From positions 1 to 17,932 of the forward strand of contig MERE01000069.1 in assembly GCA_001771975.1 (NCBI GenBank): 17,932 nt of DNA. The letters are read 5' to 3'. Under the pieces are notes generated by a model, which saw only the letters and a list, made by a program, of their open reading frames with translations, was not told where the DNA came from and searched no databases. Source of the stretch: Betaproteobacteria bacterium RIFCSPLOWO2_02_FULL_68_150. Its GTDB lineage: Bacteria; Pseudomonadota; Gammaproteobacteria; Burkholderiales; SG8-39. Of the stretch, positions 17,160 to 17,932 are shown piece after piece; position 1 is the first letter of the stretch; each line of letters begins with the position of its first letter. Position numbers and translations under genes: made by a program.

Positions 17160-17833
17160 GCGTGACGCAGGACCTCGAGATCTGGACGCTGATCGTCAAC
17201 GCCTCGATCGTCGTCAAGGCGGTGATGGCGCTGCTGCTCGCGGTGTCGTTCATGTCCTGGATGTTCATCTTCCGCAAGTGGTTCACGATCCGGCGCGCGC
17301 GCGAACAGACCGAGCTCTTCGAGCGCGAGTTCTGGAGCGGCAACGACCTGCTGGCGTTGTACCAGGGCGCGGTCAACAACCGCCACACCATCGGCTCGCT
17401 CGAGCGCATCTTCGAGGCGGGGTTTCGCGAGTTCAACAAGCTGCGCGGCCAGCGCGGCACCGAGCTGGTGATGGTGGACGGGGCGCGGCGCGCGATGCGC
17501 GCCACCTATCAGCGCGAAATGGACCACCTCGAGCGCCACCTCGCGTTTCTCGCCTCGACCGGATCGGTGTCGCCCTACGTGGGGCTCTTCGGCACCGTCT
17601 GGGGCATCATGCACGCGTTCCGCAGCCTCGCCAACGTGCAGCAGGCGACGCTGGCGCAGGTCGCGCCCGGCATCGCCGAAGCGCTCATCGCCACCGCGAT
17701 CGGCCTGTTCGCGGCGATTCCGGCGGTGGTCGCCTACAACCGCTATTCGCACGACATCGACCGCCTCGCGATCCGCTTCGAGAGCTTCATGGAAGAGTTC
17801 TCCAACGTCCTGCAGCGCCAGCCGGTGAGGTAG
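17156..17833 (+). CDS. tolQ: Tol-Pal system proton channel protein TolQ
   Basis: TolQ forms, with TolR, the proton-driven stator in the inner membrane that energises TolA during outer-membrane constriction. The 225-residue product shows the ExbB/TolQ/MotA plan. The first membrane segment is near residues 14-36, a large cytoplasmic loop contains LERIFEAGFREFNKLR, and two C-terminal segments lie near 128-150 (STGSVSPYVGLFGTVWGIMHAF) and 168-190 (IAEALIATAIGLFAAIPAVVAYN). The ATG at 17156 overlaps the ybgC stop. The longer open frame upstream is antisense-like text within ybgC and is not included. Confidence 0.96.
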   Translation: MSVTQDLEIWTLIVNASIVVKAVMALLLAVSFMSWMFIFRKWFTIRRAREQTELFEREFWSGNDLLALYQGAVNNRHTIGSLERIFEAGFREFNKLRGQRGTELVMVDGARRAMRATYQREMDHLERHLAFLASTGSVSPYVGLFGTVWGIMHAFRSLANVQQATLAQVAPGIAEALIATAIGLFAAIPAVVAYNRYSHDIDRLAIRFESFMEEFSNVLQRQPVR

Positions 17834-17838
17834 CTCGC

Positions 17839-17932
17839 GTGGCGCGCCTGCACTCCAAGCGCGGCCCGATGCACGAGATCAACGTCGTGCCGTACGTCGA
17901 CGTGACGCTGGTGCTGCTGGTGATTTTCATGG
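17839..17932 (+). CDS. tolR: Tol-Pal system protein TolR, 5' fragment
   Basis: Only the first 31 codons are in the window. They read MARLHSKRGPMHEINVVPYV and continue into the membrane segment DVTLVLLVIFM, which matches the start of ExbD/TolR proteins. D21 corresponds to the membrane aspartate (D23 in E. coli) that carries protons in the TolQR stator. The start is a GTG at 17839, five bases after the tolQ stop, with GAGG at 17826-17829 upstream. The gene continues past the window edge, where tolA, tolB and pal are expected from the usual order. Confidence 0.93.
   Translation, partial: MARLHSKRGPMHEINVVPYVDVTLVLLVIFM

Overview
The window is about 18 kb of high-GC DNA that reads as the chromosome of a betaproteobacterium, probably a Burkholderiales-like or uncultured lineage. 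The evidence is the GC-rich third codon positions, the gene order pstS-pstC-pstA-pstB-phoU-phoB-phoR, the order yebC-ruvC-ruvA-ruvB followed by ybgC-tolQ-tolR, a Liv-type ABC cassette, and frequent GTG/TTG starts with 1-8 base stop/start overlaps. I see no phage, transposase, CRISPR array, rRNA or tRNA.

Layout. (1) 1-1984: the 3' end of a branched-chain amino-acid type ABC importer (permease livM fragment, ATPases livG and livF). (2) 2070-2730, minus strand: diacylglycerol kinase dgkA, preceded by a doubtful small ORF that has a strong ribosome binding site. (3) 2731-3010: non-coding DNA ending in a probable Pho box and -10 element. (4) 3011-9468: a complete phosphate regulon, with the PstSCAB importer, PhoU, and the PhoB/PhoR two-component system, apparently one transcription unit with a stem-loop between pstS and pstC. 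(5) 9450-11836: a short-chain dehydrogenase with a degenerate active site, divergent from a UbiD-family prenyl-FMN decarboxylase. (6) 11869-12777, minus strand: an EamA/DMT permease that abuts yebC head to head. (7) 12767-15672: yebC-ruvC-ruvA-ruvB, the Holliday-junction processing genes, tightly coupled. (8) 15669-16666: a small membrane-protein gene and an ABATE/CGNR zinc-finger regulator that diverge from a 98-bp region full of inverted repeats. (9) 16758 to the end: ybgC-tolQ-tolR(partial), the start of the Tol-Pal envelope cluster.

How the parts work together. PhoR should sense phosphate status through PstSCAB/PhoU and phosphorylate PhoB. PhoB would then bind the Pho box ahead of pstS, closing a feedback loop inside one operon. 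The Liv and UbiD/SDR genes suggest use of amino or aromatic/organic acids, but their substrates cannot be read from the sequence.

Most of the window is well-known housekeeping. Two places stand out. One is the 15895-15972 region, where four GTAAC/GTTAC half-sites alternate in orientation and form three nested 30-bp dyads over two predicted divergent promoters, next to the gene for a poorly characterised CGNR zinc-finger regulator. The other is the 5' end of yebC, where the near-universal N-terminus (MAGHSKWANIxHRK) is absent and replaced by unrelated sequence at a junction with the eamA gene. That is either a real rearrangement or an assembly chimera.
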